64,000 nucleotides of DNA from Streptosporangium album (GCF_014203795.1 NZ_JACHJU010000003.1:744001-808000); one strand, 5' to 3'; shown: positions 32,044 to 41,480, counted from the stretch's first letter. Program-made: numbers and translations. The notes: generated by a model not told the origin, from the letters alone.

Positions 32044-33864
32044 TCACTCCACCGTGACGCTCTTGGCCAGGTTGCGAGGCTTGTCCACGTCCCGCTCCAG
32101 TGCCACGGCGGCGTGGTAGGCCAGGAGCTGGAGCGGGATCGACAGCAGGATCGGGTCCAGCTCGATCTCGTTCCTCGGCACCACGACGCAGTCGTCGGCC
32201 AGCTTGGGGTCGGCCGTACGGTGGCCGACCATGAGCACCCGCCCCCCGCGCGCGCGGATCTCGCCCAGCGTGGTGAGGTTCTTGTCCAGCAGTTCGTCGT
32301 CGGGGACGATCGCGACGGTCGGCATCTCCGGGCCGATCAGCGCCAGCGGCCCGTGCTTGAGCTCACTGGCCGGATATGCCTCGGCGTGCACGTAGGAGAT
32401 CTCCTTGAGCTTCTGCGCGCCCTCACGGGCCACCGGGTAACCCCGGACCCGGCCGACGAACATCATGCTCGGCGCGTCGGCGTACTTGTGCGCGAGCTCC
32501 TTGATCTGCGGCTCCAGCGCCAGGATCTCCTTGATCTGGCCGGGCAGCCTGCGCAGGCCCTCGCAGATGCGGCGGCCGTCGGCCGGGGACAGGTCGCGCA
32601 CCCGCCCCAGGTGGAGCGCGAGCAGCGCGAAGGCCACCGCGGTCGAGGTGAACGCCTTCGTGCTCGCCACCGAGACCTCGGGGCCGGCGTGCAGGTAGAC
32701 GCCGCCGTCGCACTCGCGGGCTATGGCGCTGCCGACGGTGTTGACGATGCCGAGCACCCGGCCGCCCTTGCGCTTGAGCTCCTGGACCGCCGCCAGCGTG
32801 TCGTAGGTCTCCCCCGACTGGCTGATCGCCACGTAGAGGGTGTCGGGCTCCACCACCGGGCTGCGGTAGCGGAACTCGCTGGCCGGCTCGGCGTCGGCCG
32901 GGATCCGCGCCAGCTCCTCGATCAGCTGGGCGCCGATCTGGCCCGAGTAGTAGGCCGAGCCACAACCGATGATCTTCACACGGCGGAACGACCGCGTCTC
33001 GCGCGCGTCCATGTTGAGCCCGCCCAGATGGGCGATGTGGAAGCGGTCGTCCAACCGCCCGCGCAATGTCCTGGCCACGGTCTCCGGCTGCTCGGAGATC
33101 TCCTTGAGCAGGTAGTGCTCGTAGCCGCCGGTGTCGTAGTGCCCGGCCTCCCAGTCGACGGTCAGCGGCTCCTTGGCCGTCTCGCGCGCGTCGCTGGCGA
33201 AGGTGGTGAAGCCGTCCGCCTTCAGCACCGCGAGCTCGCCGTCCTCCAGATGGACCACCTGACGGGTGTAGCGGACCAGGGCGGCGACGTCGGAGGCGGC
33301 GAACATCTCCTTCTCGCCGATGCCCAGCACGATCGGGCTGCCGTTGCGGGCCACCACCACCTCGCCGGGCCGCTGGGCGTCGAGCACCGCGATGCCGTAC
33401 GTGCCGACGACCCGCTTGAGCGCCATCCGGACCGCCTCCTCCAGCGAGTCGGTCTCCTCGACGGTACGGGCGATCAGGTGCGACAGCACCTCGGTGTCGG
33501 TCTCGGACGCGAAGACCGCGCCGTCGGCCTCCAGCTTGGCGCGCAGCTCGTCGGCGTTCTCGATGATCCCGTTGTGCACCACCGCGACACGCTCGTCGGT
33601 GGACAGGTGGGGGTGGGCGTTGACGTCGCTGGGCGCCCCGTGGGTGGCCCAGCGGGTGTGCCCGATGCCCAGGCCGCCCTTGAACCGCGCCGGTACGACC
33701 GCCGCCAGGTCGGCCACCCGGCCTTTGACCTTGCGCAACTTCAGGCCCTTGTTGGAGACCACCACACCGGCCGAGTCGTAGCCCCGGTACTCAAGGCGCT
33801 GCAGGCCCTCCAACAGGATGGGCGCCGCGTCCTTGGGCCCCACATAAGCCACGATTCCGCACAT
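32044..33864 (-). CDS. glmS: glutamine-fructose-6-phosphate aminotransferase (isomerizing)
   Basis: A 606-residue enzyme making glucosamine 6-phosphate for cell wall synthesis. MCGIVAYVG gives the glutaminase Cys after Met removal; GHTRWATHGAPSDVNAHPHL and the following residues form the glutaminase domain (about 1-215). Two SIS sugar domains follow, with IGCGSAYYSGQIGAQLIEE, AISQSGETYDTL and EISYVHAEAYPASELKHGPLAL, ending in KPRNLAKSVTVE. AAGGAG precedes the ATG. It is downstream of a small conserved gene with a 58-base gap. Confidence 0.96.
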   Translation of the reverse strand: MCGIVAYVGPKDAAPILLEGLQRLEYRGYDSAGVVVSNKGLKLRKVKGRVADLAAVVPARFKGGLGIGHTRWATHGAPSDVNAHPHLSTDERVAVVHNGIIENADELRAKLEADGAVFASETDTEVLSHLIARTVEETDSLEEAVRMALKRVVGTYGIAVLDAQRPGEVVVARNGSPIVLGIGEKEMFAASDVAALVRYTRQVVHLEDGELAVLKADGFTTFASDARETAKEPLTVDWEAGHYDTGGYEHYLLKEISEQPETVARTLRGRLDDRFHIAHLGGLNMDARETRSFRRVKIIGCGSAYYSGQIGAQLIEELARIPADAEPASEFRYRSPVVEPDTLYVAISQSGETYDTLAAVQELKRKGGRVLGIVNTVGSAIARECDGGVYLHAGPEVSVASTKAFTSTAVAFALLALHLGRVRDLSPADGRRICEGLRRLPGQIKEILALEPQIKELAHKYADAPSMMFVGRVRGYPVAREGAQKLKEISYVHAEAYPASELKHGPLALIGPEMPTVAIVPDDELLDKNLTTLGEIRARGGRVLMVGHRTADPKLADDCVVVPRNEIELDPILLSIPLQLLAYHAAVALERDVDKPRNLAKSVTVE

Positions 33865-33922
33865 CTAATTGCTCCTTGCCGTAGACGACTTGCCGGTGAA
33901 CAACGACCTGCCCGTAAACGCT

Positions 33923-34198
33923 TCACCCATAGACGATCCGGCGCAGCTGGCGCACGGAGAGTTCGGGCGCCGCGACGCGGCGGGCCCGGATCTCGACGGC
34001 GATCCGGGGGAAGATCTCGTCGTTGACCAGCCCCTTGGACTTGAGCTCGGCGTGACGCCGCCGGACGAACTCCTCGACGGGCTCGGAGAAGTACGCCAGC
34101 ACGTCCGCCACCACCCGCGCCGCCTCCCCCGGACCGAGTGCGCTCGTCCGGGTCAGGTGGGTAACGAGATCCTCATGCGGATGCCATGCCGTGGACAC
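33923..34198 (-). CDS. small helical protein upstream of glmS
   Basis: A 91-residue soluble protein (after GTG 34198: STAWHPHEDLVTHLTRTSAL...VRRRHAELKSKGLVNDEIFPRIAVEIRARRVAAPELSVRQLRRIVYG). It is rich in Arg, Glu and Leu helices, with a C-terminal LSVRQLRRIVYG that ends in a strand-like tail. It lies 58 bases before glmS on the same strand and is probably co-transcribed. I do not recognise the family. A longer in-frame start exists at 34291 but adds an unlikely Cys-rich segment. Confidence 0.6.
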   Translation of the reverse strand: MSTAWHPHEDLVTHLTRTSALGPGEAARVVADVLAYFSEPVEEFVRRRHAELKSKGLVNDEIFPRIAVEIRARRVAAPELSVRQLRRIVYG

Positions 34199-34353
34199 AG
34201 AGCAGGACCATACGCAGCATTGACGGCCTTCACCAAGTTTTCTGCCCGATTTCGGGCAAGCTTTGCCCCAGCCGACCCCAACCCCGTCCAATCATGAGAC
34301 ATTCGGTAATCCGATCCACCCTCTGCGTAGTCATCCGGCCAGGAGGAACCACC

Positions 34354-36333
34354 ATGCGCCGTCTGCCGGGGATCGCCGTCGCCGCCACCCTCGCCGCGCT
34401 GACCCCACCCGTCACGGGGGGACCGGTGCCGGCGGGCGGGCAGACGGCCCGGACTCACGGTATGCCGGAGAGCAGGCAGGCGGCCTTCGCACGGGCCGCC
34501 CGGACCTATGGCGTGCCGGAGAGCGTGCTGCTCGCGGTCTCCTACATGGAGTCCCGATGGGACGTCAACGACGGCCTGCCCAGCGTCTCCGCGGGCTACG
34601 GCCCCATGCACCTGGTCGACGGCCGGCTCGGCCCGGAGCACCACCGTCGCGACGCGGAGGACCCGCGTGGCGACGAGCGCCGGCCGCACCCGCCCGTCGA
34701 CCCCGACACCACCGCGCCCCCACCCCGGGACACCCTGCACCGGGCGGCGGAGCTGACCGGGATCACTCCCGGCCGGCTGCGCCGGGATCCGGTGGCCAAC
34801 ATCGAGGGCGGCGCGGCGCTCCTCGCCGACCAGCAGCGGCGCCTCGGCGAGCCGCCCGACGCCGACCCCGTGCGGTGGTACGGCGCGGTGGCCCGCTATC
34901 CCGGCACGACGGACCCCGGGGCGAGCGCCGGAGCGGCGAGCTCCTTCGCCGACGAGGTCTACGCGACGATCCGCACCGGAGCCGCGCGCGTCACCGACGA
35001 CGGCGCGCGGGTGGTCCTGCCGGCGGCTCCCGGCCTCTCCCCGCCGCGGCTGCCCACCTCGGCCGGACAGCGCCGCGCGTCCGCGGCCGCGCCCGCACCC
35101 GACTGCCCACCCGCCCTCTCCTGCGAGTGGATGCCGGCCGCCTACCAGCGGCTCAAGCAGGGCGGCTACGGCAACCACGACCGCTACGACGGCCCCCGCC
35201 CGATCGACTACATCGTCATCCACGACGGGGAGACCAGCTACGACGCCATGACCCGGCTGGCCGCCGATCCCACCTACCTGAGCTGGCACTTCACCCTGCG
35301 CTCCAGCGACGGCCACATCGCCCAGCACCTACGGTGCAGCGACATCGGGTGGCACGCCGGAAACTGGTACGTCAACAGCCGCTCCATCGGCCTGGAGCAC
35401 GAGGGCTACCTGGCCAGGGGCGGGGCCTGGTACACCGAGGCGATGTACCGGTCCTCGGCCAGACTGGTCGCCTATCTCGCCCGCAAGTACAAGGTCCCCC
35501 TGGACCGGGCGCACATCATCGGTCATGACAACGTCCCGGGCACCACCCCGGCCACCGTGCGCGACATGCACTCGGATCCCGGCCCCTACTGGGACTGGAG
35601 CCACTACTTCGAACTGCTCGGCAGCCCCCTGACCCGCTCCTCCGACCCCACCGCGCGCTCGGTGATGATCAAGCCGGACTACGCCCTCAACCAGGCGCGC
35701 TTCACCGGCTGCGCCAAGTCCGGCGCGTGCCCCGCGCGGAGCACGTCCTCGGTCTGGCTGCACGACCGCCCCTCGGAGGCGGCCCCGCTGGTCAAGGACA
35801 TCGGCAAGCACCCGACGGGCGACTCCACCTACAGCGTCTACGACCAGGCGGCCCTCGCCTCCACCGGCCAGCGCTACGCCCTCGCCGGACGCAAGGGAGA
35901 CTGGACGGCCATCTGGTACCTCGGGCGGAAGGCGTGGTTCCACGATCCGGCGGCCAACCGCACGTCCGTGCCCGCGACCGGCCCCCTGGTGACGCCCCGG
36001 CACGGCCTCACCTCCGTCAAGGTGTACGGCAGGGCCTACCCCGACGCGTCGGCCTACCCCCGGGGCGTCCCAGCGCAGGAGCTGACCCCTCTGCAGTACA
36101 CGCTCCCGGCCGGGCAGTTCTACAGCCTCGGCATGACGAGCCCCGCCACCTACCTCCGGGCGGGCGCCTTCGACCCGTCACACCACCGGATCATCAGGGG
36201 GGACACCCCCTATCGGCAGATCCAGTTCGGTCACCGGATCATGTTCGTCCGGGCCGCCGACGTCCGGGTGGTCCCCGACAACGACCGCCGTCAGGTCGCC
36301 GGCATGCGCGCATCCGCGCTCCGGAGGCGCTAG
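34354..36333 (+). CDS. secreted N-acetylmuramoyl-L-alanine amidase with lysozyme-like N-domain
   Basis: A 659-residue protein with a signal peptide at 1-22. Residues about 40-200 resemble a lytic transglycosylase-like helical domain (AARTYGVPESVLLAVSYMESRW, GYGPMHLVDG). Residues about 275-420 form an Amidase_2 zinc domain: IDYIVIHDGETSYDAM, SWHFTLRSSDGHIAQHL, GWHAGNWYVNSRSIGLEHEGY and HIIGHDNVPGTTP. The C-terminal 200 residues look like SH3-type wall-binding repeats. It should cleave peptidoglycan outside the cell. AGGAGG precedes the ATG. Confidence 0.85.
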   Translation: MRRLPGIAVAATLAALTPPVTGGPVPAGGQTARTHGMPESRQAAFARAARTYGVPESVLLAVSYMESRWDVNDGLPSVSAGYGPMHLVDGRLGPEHHRRDAEDPRGDERRPHPPVDPDTTAPPPRDTLHRAAELTGITPGRLRRDPVANIEGGAALLADQQRRLGEPPDADPVRWYGAVARYPGTTDPGASAGAASSFADEVYATIRTGAARVTDDGARVVLPAAPGLSPPRLPTSAGQRRASAAAPAPDCPPALSCEWMPAAYQRLKQGGYGNHDRYDGPRPIDYIVIHDGETSYDAMTRLAADPTYLSWHFTLRSSDGHIAQHLRCSDIGWHAGNWYVNSRSIGLEHEGYLARGGAWYTEAMYRSSARLVAYLARKYKVPLDRAHIIGHDNVPGTTPATVRDMHSDPGPYWDWSHYFELLGSPLTRSSDPTARSVMIKPDYALNQARFTGCAKSGACPARSTSSVWLHDRPSEAAPLVKDIGKHPTGDSTYSVYDQAALASTGQRYALAGRKGDWTAIWYLGRKAWFHDPAANRTSVPATGPLVTPRHGLTSVKVYGRAYPDASAYPRGVPAQELTPLQYTLPAGQFYSLGMTSPATYLRAGAFDPSHHRIIRGDTPYRQIQFGHRIMFVRAADVRVVPDNDRRQVAGMRASALRRR

Positions 36334-36370
36334 AGTCTTCACGTGCCCCGGACGATTTTCCGGGAAACAC

Positions 36371-36442
36371 GCGGAAGTGGCTCAGTGGTAGAGCATCACC
36401 TTGCCAAGGTGAGGGTCGCGGGTTCGAATCCCGTCTTCCGCT
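36371..36442 (+). tRNA. tRNA-Gly (GCC)
   Basis: A cloverleaf with acceptor pair GCGGAAG/CTTCCGC, anticodon loop TTGCCAA and T-arm GGGTTCGAATCCC. CCA is not encoded. It is identical to the copy at 36616. Confidence 0.97.
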
Positions 36443-36467
36443 CCGGCGGATCCTCCGGGATCTGGCT

Positions 36468-36538
36468 GGTGGAGTGGCCGAGAGGCGAGGCAACGGCCTG
36501 CAAAGCCGTGTACACGGGTTCAAATCCCGTCTCCACCT
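36468..36538 (+). tRNA. tRNA-Cys (GCA)
   Basis: Acceptor pair GGTGGAG/CTCCACC, anticodon loop CTGCAAA and T-arm GGGTTCAAATCCC. CCA is not encoded. Confidence 0.97.
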
Positions 36539-36615
36539 CAGTGCACGGACATCGGAGCCTTCAGGATCCGGTAAAGTAGCGCAGGTGCCGCCAAGGGGAG
36601 ACCCGGGGCGGACAC

Positions 36616-36687
36616 GCGGAAGTGGCTCAGTGGTAGAGCATCACCTTGCCAAGGTGAGGGTCGCGGGTTCGAATCCCGTCTTCCGCT
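36616..36687 (+). tRNA. tRNA-Gly (GCC), second copy
   Basis: The 72-base sequence is identical to the first tRNA-Gly, and three bases upstream of both (CAC) agree. It reads as a recent local duplication flanking tRNA-Cys. Confidence 0.97.
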
Positions 36688-36700
36688 CTGGTTCACCCGA

Positions 36701-36775
36701 GGACGATTAGCTCAGCGGGAGAGCGCTTCCCTGACACGGAAGAGGTCACAGGTTCAATCCCTGTATCGTCCACCA
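36701..36775 (+). tRNA. tRNA-Val (GAC)
   Basis: Acceptor pair GGACGAT/ATCGTCC, anticodon loop CTGACAC and T-arm AGGTTCAATCCCT. The 3' CCA is encoded (36773-36775), unlike the other three. Confidence 0.97.
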
Positions 36776-36777
36776 TC

Positions 36778-36812
36778 AAAGATCCCCAGGTCATCGACCT
36801 GGGGATCTTTTC
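36778..36812 (+). terminator. intrinsic terminator of the tRNA cluster
   Basis: A 15-bp perfect stem (AAAGATCCCCAGGTC with its complement) over a 3-base ATC loop, followed by a T-run, right after tRNA-Val. Confidence 0.92.
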
Positions 36813-36989
36813 CTGTCGGCACGGTTGCCCCTCCCCGGCGCGTGAACGTCTTTCCCGGCTCCCCGCGGATCATTACGATCATCCTTTTCCTACGCGGCAG
36901 ATCGCCATTAAGAGGCAACATAGAGGGACGCACAACGCGAAATCGGATAATCGCTGTGCTTTTCCGACCGCGGTGAAAGGGGCCGACCT

Positions 36990-37730
36990 GTGCAGCGCGT
37001 GGTAGTCGATCCGGTCGGAGCCACGGCCCTCAACGGAACGTCGGCGGCATTGGTACTGGTCACGCTCGGCCTCTACACCCTGATCCTCACGTGTGTCCAC
37101 GCCGCCAGGAAACCCCTGCCGCCCGACTCCGTCGAGCGGGTCGTCTACCGGAACGCGCAACGGTTCGCGGGGGGCTACCTGATCCTGGAGGACTTCGACT
37201 ACGGCTCCAGGGAGCTGCTCGGCCGGGTCCAGCACGCCATCGACCGCATCTTCGGCTCCCGGGTCAACGCCATGGGCATGCTCGACAGCGTGCGCAACGC
37301 GGTGATGCTGCCCGCCGAGGAGTGGGAGATCGCCCGGCTGCTGACCAAGCTGTCGGCGCTGCGGGCCAGACACCACAACCTCGCCCGCGGCGGGAGGACG
37401 CCGGAGGTGGCGGCCGCGATGGCGCCCCTGGAGCGGGCGCTGGCCGCCAGCGAGGCCGCCGTCGTCGCCCGGGTGGAGGCCCTGGAGCGGTACGCGCGTC
37501 ACGTGGCGGACGCCGATCGTGCCCTCGGCGCCCAAGGGCAGATCGACGCGCTCCTCGCCCATCTGCCGGAGTACGAGCAACTCGTCGCCGAGACGGGTGC
37601 CGCCCGGTTCTCGGCGCCGGAGATCGGCCACCTGAGCGAGGACGCCGCCCAGCTCCAGCGGGCGCTCCGCGACAGCGCCCGCTCCGCCCACGAGGCCTTC
37701 CGCTACCTGGACAGGCCCTCCCTCGGCTGA
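36990..37730 (+). CDS. membrane-anchored coiled-coil protein of unknown function
   Basis: A 246-residue protein with one membrane helix near the N-terminus (about 15-37, GTSAALVLVTLGLYTLILTC) and a long alpha-helical, Glu/Ala/Arg-rich cytoplasmic part with coiled-coil character (residues 110-235). The GTG start follows AAAGGGG. I do not recognise the family. It has no partner gene; the 178-bp region before it carries its own AT-rich promoter area. Confidence 0.65.
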   Translation: MQRVVVDPVGATALNGTSAALVLVTLGLYTLILTCVHAARKPLPPDSVERVVYRNAQRFAGGYLILEDFDYGSRELLGRVQHAIDRIFGSRVNAMGMLDSVRNAVMLPAEEWEIARLLTKLSALRARHHNLARGGRTPEVAAAMAPLERALAASEAAVVARVEALERYARHVADADRALGAQGQIDALLAHLPEYEQLVAETGAARFSAPEIGHLSEDAAQLQRALRDSARSAHEAFRYLDRPSLG

Positions 37731-37790
37731 GTGTCCGGCGTCACCCTGGTCCCGAAGCCGTGACCGGATCACCTGTATAGGGTCTGTCCC

Positions 37791-38168
37791 ATGAGGGAAG
37801 AGCCAGTGATGATCTTCGACGGCGACTGCGGGTTCTGCACGACGAGCGTCCGGTTCGCCGAGCGCGTGTTCGGCGTACGGGCCCGTGTCACCCCCTGGCA
37901 GTTCGCCGACCTGACGGCGCTGGGCACCACGCGGGAGCGGGCCGAGCGTGAGGTCCTGTGGGTCGAGCGGGGCCGGGTGTACGGCGGGGCGCAGGCGGTC
38001 GCCAGGCTGCTGATCGCCGCCGGTCCGCCGTGGATCCTGGCGGGGCTCGTGCTGCGGATCCCGCCGTTCCGGTGGGTGGCCCGGGGCGCCTACCGGCTCG
38101 TCGCGAAGAACCGGCACCGCCTGCCCGGCGGCACCCCCGCCTGCTCCCTCCCGGCGGCCCCGCGATGA
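37791..38168 (+). CDS. DCC family thiol-disulfide oxidoreductase-like protein (DUF393)
   Basis: A 125-residue protein with the family signature MIFDGDCGFCTTSVRF at residues 7-22 (DGxCxxC), then VLWVERGRVYGGAQAVARLL and a short hydrophobic region. The CxxC of DCC proteins suggests thiol chemistry, but the activity is mostly inferred. Its TGA overlaps the ATG of the peptidase gene (ATGA), so the two are coupled. Confidence 0.88.
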   Translation: MREEPVMIFDGDCGFCTTSVRFAERVFGVRARVTPWQFADLTALGTTRERAEREVLWVERGRVYGGAQAVARLLIAAGPPWILAGLVLRIPPFRWVARGAYRLVAKNRHRLPGGTPACSLPAAPR

Positions 38169-38785
38169 CCGTCCTGCTCACCGGCTTCGAGCCGTTCGAC
38201 GGCGCCGAGGTCAACCCGTCGTGGGAGGCGGTCAGGCTGGTGCCCGGGGTGCGGGCCGTACAGCTGCCGTGTGTGTTCGGCCGGGCGCTTGAGCACCTGC
38301 GCGCGGCGGTGCTGGAGCACGACCCCGCGGTGGTCGTCTGCGTCGGGCAGGCCGGCGGGCGGCCCGACGTCACGGTCGAGCGGGTGGCCGTCAACCTCGA
38401 CGACGCCCGCATCCCGGACAACGCCGGACGGCAGCCGATCGACGAGCCGGTGGTGCCCGGTGGCCCGGCCGCCTACTTCGCGACGCTGCCGGTGAAGGCC
38501 TGCGTGGCGGCGGCCCGGGCGGCCGGGGTCCCGGCGAGCGTGTCGCAGAGCGCCGGGACGTTCGTCTGCAACCACCTCTTCTACGGCCTCATGCACCTGA
38601 TCGCCACCGAGCGGCCCGGCGTCCGGGGCGGCTTCGTGCACGTGCCGTTCGCCCCGGAGCAGGTCCTCGGCCAGGCCCGGCCGTCCATGCCGGTGGCGAC
38701 GGTCGCCGGGGCGCTGGCGGCGATCGCGGCCGCGGCCGTCTCCGTGGACGGCGACCTGCGCCTGGTCGGCGGCTCCCTGCACTGA
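38165..38785 (+). CDS. pcp: pyroglutamyl-peptidase I
   Basis: A 206-residue C15 cysteine peptidase that removes N-terminal pyroglutamate. VLLTGFEPFDGAEVNPSWEAV opens the fold; VERVAVNLDDARIPDN holds the catalytic Glu region, SAGTFVCNHLFYGLMH the nucleophile Cys and GGFVHVPFAPEQ the His. The length matches the family. It is translationally coupled to the DCC gene upstream, an unusual partner. Confidence 0.93.
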   Translation: MTVLLTGFEPFDGAEVNPSWEAVRLVPGVRAVQLPCVFGRALEHLRAAVLEHDPAVVVCVGQAGGRPDVTVERVAVNLDDARIPDNAGRQPIDEPVVPGGPAAYFATLPVKACVAAARAAGVPASVSQSAGTFVCNHLFYGLMHLIATERPGVRGGFVHVPFAPEQVLGQARPSMPVATVAGALAAIAAAAVSVDGDLRLVGGSLH

Positions 38786-38795
38786 CGGCGGCCCC

Positions 38796-39836
38796 TCAGA
38801 GGGGCACGCCGTACACCACCCGGCGGCCCGCGAACTCGGTCACGCTCCACAGCGTCTTCTTGTCACGGACGCAGGTGAGATCCTCGGGGCCCACCGGGTA
38901 GGGACGCTCGACGACCTTGTCGCCCACCACGATGAGAGTGCCGTTCCTGGTCGCGCCGGCCGCCTGGCTGAGGTACCAGGTGCCGTCGTGGGAGAGCGCG
39001 CCCTGGATCTTGGCCTCGGGCAGGCGGTAGGCGTCCGAGGCGGAGGCGACGCCGGCGTCGGCGCGCAGGGAGCCGTCGGACTCCAGCGGCCAGCGGGCCA
39101 CCCGGCCGTATGTGCCGGGAGTGTCCACGTACTCACCGGAGATCAGGGTGTCGACCGGGGTCGTGCGGTCGATCGCGGCGAAGGAGAACCGGGCGCCGCC
39201 GGCCGAGGTCCAGGCACCGGTCTGCGGCATCACGTAGCGGTAGCCGAAGGCGTTGTACACCCCGCCCTTCCTGCCGATCGTGGTCTTTCCGTCCCCGTCG
39301 ACCTCGAAGATCTGCCGGGTGTCGAAGACCCGCATGCCGTGGGCGGTGTCGGCGACGTAGAGCAGGTCGCCGTACCAGGCGATGCCGCCGGCGTGGATGT
39401 CGATCGGGGCGATGTCGCCGTCCGGGCGGGCCCGCACGAGCAGGACGTGCCGGTAGCGGAGCGTCGCCGTGTTGAGGAAGGACAGCCGCACGCCCCGCTC
39501 GGCACCCGTCTCGGGCTTGTAGTACCAGCTCACCACGTAGGTGCCCCCATCGGTCCCCGCGTCCGAGGCACAGGTCAGGCCCTGGGGATACCAGTCGCGG
39601 ACGGCGTTGTCGTCGGCGTCGAAGCAGTACCAGTCCACCGGCCGGGGCTTCATCGTCTGAAAGGCCCCGGCGCCGGTCGCGCCCTTCCTGACCAGGACGC
39701 GGTTCGCCTTGGCCAGCACGGTGTCGAGGGTCGCGCGCTTGAGCTGCTCGCTCAGGGCCTGGACCCCGGCTGCGAGGTCACCGTCGTCCCGTCTCAGCTG
39801 GAACGGTTCCACCGCCACGGCCGTCATCCCACTCAT
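38796..39836 (-). CDS. secretion-neutral beta-propeller-like protein of unknown function
   Basis: A 346-residue protein without signal peptide or membrane helix. Several WYxGDLLYVADT, YGRVARWPL and GTWYLSQAAG segments give the strand pattern of a six- or seven-bladed propeller. The N-terminal 70 residues are helical (DGDLAAGVQALSEQLKRATLDTVLAKANRVLVRKG). ATG 39836 has AGGAG before it; a longer frame to 39875 lacks one. Similar proteins occur in Streptomyces as hypothetical secreted-like proteins; the role is unknown. Confidence 0.6.
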   Translation of the reverse strand: MSGMTAVAVEPFQLRRDDGDLAAGVQALSEQLKRATLDTVLAKANRVLVRKGATGAGAFQTMKPRPVDWYCFDADDNAVRDWYPQGLTCASDAGTDGGTYVVSWYYKPETGAERGVRLSFLNTATLRYRHVLLVRARPDGDIAPIDIHAGGIAWYGDLLYVADTAHGMRVFDTRQIFEVDGDGKTTIGRKGGVYNAFGYRYVMPQTGAWTSAGGARFSFAAIDRTTPVDTLISGEYVDTPGTYGRVARWPLESDGSLRADAGVASASDAYRLPEAKIQGALSHDGTWYLSQAAGATRNGTLIVVGDKVVERPYPVGPEDLTCVRDKKTLWSVTEFAGRRVVYGVPL

Positions 39837-39920
39837 GGGTCTCCTCTTCCGGTCCCGCCCGGATGGACGGATCACGATGTGGAGTTCATGAGTATGCCTG
39901 GACTCAAATACCTTTTGTGA

Positions 39921-41360
39921 TCATATGGGCCAGGTGTGTACGGGGTCGCCGGTGAGCGCCAGCTCCCGGTAGCGGGTCACCATGCGAGACCGGCCCGCCG
40001 GATCCTCGCCGAGACGCTTCAGGGCCTCCCGCTGCCAGATCGCACCGGTACGGCGGAGCATGACCCTGTTCCGGATGATGCCCAGCGTCCGGTCGGCCTC
40101 GTCCGGGTCCACCCCCACCCGGATGAGCCCGGCCCTGGTGACCGGCAACAGGTTCAGGGCGAGCCGCGCGGCGGGGATCTCCTCCCCGTCCAGGCCGGGC
40201 CAGGTCAAGGACGCGTCCAGGCCGTGGATCGCGGCCCGGTAGAAGTTGCGGTAGGCCGCGGCGAAGGGGAACTCCTCGACCGGTTCGACCGCCATGGCGG
40301 CGGTGAGGCCGAGCAGGAACGCGGCGTTGGCCGCCATGTCGGCGGGGGTCGGCCCGGCCGGTAGGGCGCGCATCTCCACCCGCAGGTGGCCGCCGTCCAC
40401 GGGGTCGTAGATCGGACGGTTCCACTGCCAGATCGTGCCCTGGTGCAGCCGGAGCTCGGCCAGCTTCGGTGCCTCTCCGTCAGCCAGGGTGACCGCCTCG
40501 GTGATCATCGGCATGATCGGCTCGTAGTCGCGGACGCACGTCTCGAACATCTCCTCGACGCTGCTCACCCACCCGGAGCCGAAGGCGACCCGCCGGTCCC
40601 TGCGGTCGAGCCGCTCCACGTCCCGGTCGTCGGCCGTCTCCTCGAACAGCGCGATCCTGGTCTCCTCCCACAACCGCCTGCCGAGGAAGCCCGGCGAGTT
40701 GCCGCTGACCGCGAGGACAGGGCCGATGGCCAGCTGGGCGGCGTTGTAGACGCGGGCGAAGTCGGCGGGGGCCGTACGGAGGTGCACCTGCCATGAGGTG
40801 TTGGCGCTCTCCAGGATCACCCCCTCGACCTCCAGCTCCAGCTCCTCGACCCCCTCGATGCGGATCCGGAACGGCTCGGTGCGCAGCCGCCGCAGCCCCC
40901 GGCTCATCGCCCGGTAGCGGCTCTCGTCGCTGAGCGCCTCGTGGGTGAAGTCGAGCTCGCTCAGCGAGGGGAGGATCCCGATCGCCAGAGCCTGTCCGCC
41001 CTGCGTCGCCGCCGCCGTGTCCACCAGAGCCATCGTCTCCCGCAGCTCCCGCTCCAGGGCGCTGAAGGGCCGCCCGGCGATGGGCAGCGGGGTCAGGTTG
41101 ACCTCCAGGTTGAACCGGCCGAGCTCCGGCACGAGCCGGTTGTCGGCGGCGGCGGCGCGTACCTCGTGGTTGCGCGGGAGCGGCCGGCCGTCGGGTGCGA
41201 TGAGGAACAGCTCCAGCTCGGCTCCGACGGTCGCGGGCCCGGTACCGAAACCCGGCCTGGCGAGCAGCCCGCGGAGCACGGCGAGCTGCTCCGCGAGCCG
41301 CTCCCCGAAGCGGGCGAACTCCGCTTCGGAGAATCGGTCCTTGTTGAGTTGCTGACCCAT
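39921..41360 (-). CDS. glutamate-cysteine ligase family 2 (GCS2) protein
   Basis: A 479-residue ATP-dependent carboxylate-amine ligase. TVGAELELFLIAPDGRPLPRNHEV carries the ExE metal motif, NLEVNLTPLPIAG and ANTSWQVHLRTAPADFARVYNAAQLAIGP are substrate regions, and GHLRVEMRALPAGPTPADMAANAAFLLGL is the family's closing core. GCS2 enzymes join glutamate to amines such as cysteine; actinomycetes use relatives in mycothiol-independent roles, so the substrate is open. Standing alone on this strand. Confidence 0.85.
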   Translation of the reverse strand: MGQQLNKDRFSEAEFARFGERLAEQLAVLRGLLARPGFGTGPATVGAELELFLIAPDGRPLPRNHEVRAAAADNRLVPELGRFNLEVNLTPLPIAGRPFSALERELRETMALVDTAAATQGGQALAIGILPSLSELDFTHEALSDESRYRAMSRGLRRLRTEPFRIRIEGVEELELEVEGVILESANTSWQVHLRTAPADFARVYNAAQLAIGPVLAVSGNSPGFLGRRLWEETRIALFEETADDRDVERLDRRDRRVAFGSGWVSSVEEMFETCVRDYEPIMPMITEAVTLADGEAPKLAELRLHQGTIWQWNRPIYDPVDGGHLRVEMRALPAGPTPADMAANAAFLLGLTAAMAVEPVEEFPFAAAYRNFYRAAIHGLDASLTWPGLDGEEIPAARLALNLLPVTRAGLIRVGVDPDEADRTLGIIRNRVMLRRTGAIWQREALKRLGEDPAGRSRMVTRYRELALTGDPVHTWPI

Positions 41361-41480
41361 CTCACCATCCGATCAGTCGGTCTCTGTGCCCCTCCTTCTG
41401 TCCCAGGCTGGGGGTTCTAATCGGCCCTCGCGGTAAGTGACGGCTCGGACGGCCTATCCGGCGTCGGGACGCGGCGCTCA

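Noticed and set aside
32044..33922. glmS ribozyme/riboswitch upstream of glmS
   Set aside because: The gap before glmS is only 58 bases, too short for the ribozyme, which is mainly found in Firmicutes.
32113..34026. A 637-codon open frame antisense to glmS
   Set aside because: It mirrors the glmS codon pattern, shows no recognisable domain and has no ribosome site; the same holds for the frame antisense to the S9 peptidase at 41478-43634.
36371..38168. An integrated prophage or conjugative element at the tRNA cluster
   Set aside because: No integrase, excisionase or duplicated tRNA 3' end as an attachment site is seen; the second tRNA-Gly is complete with its own cloverleaf.
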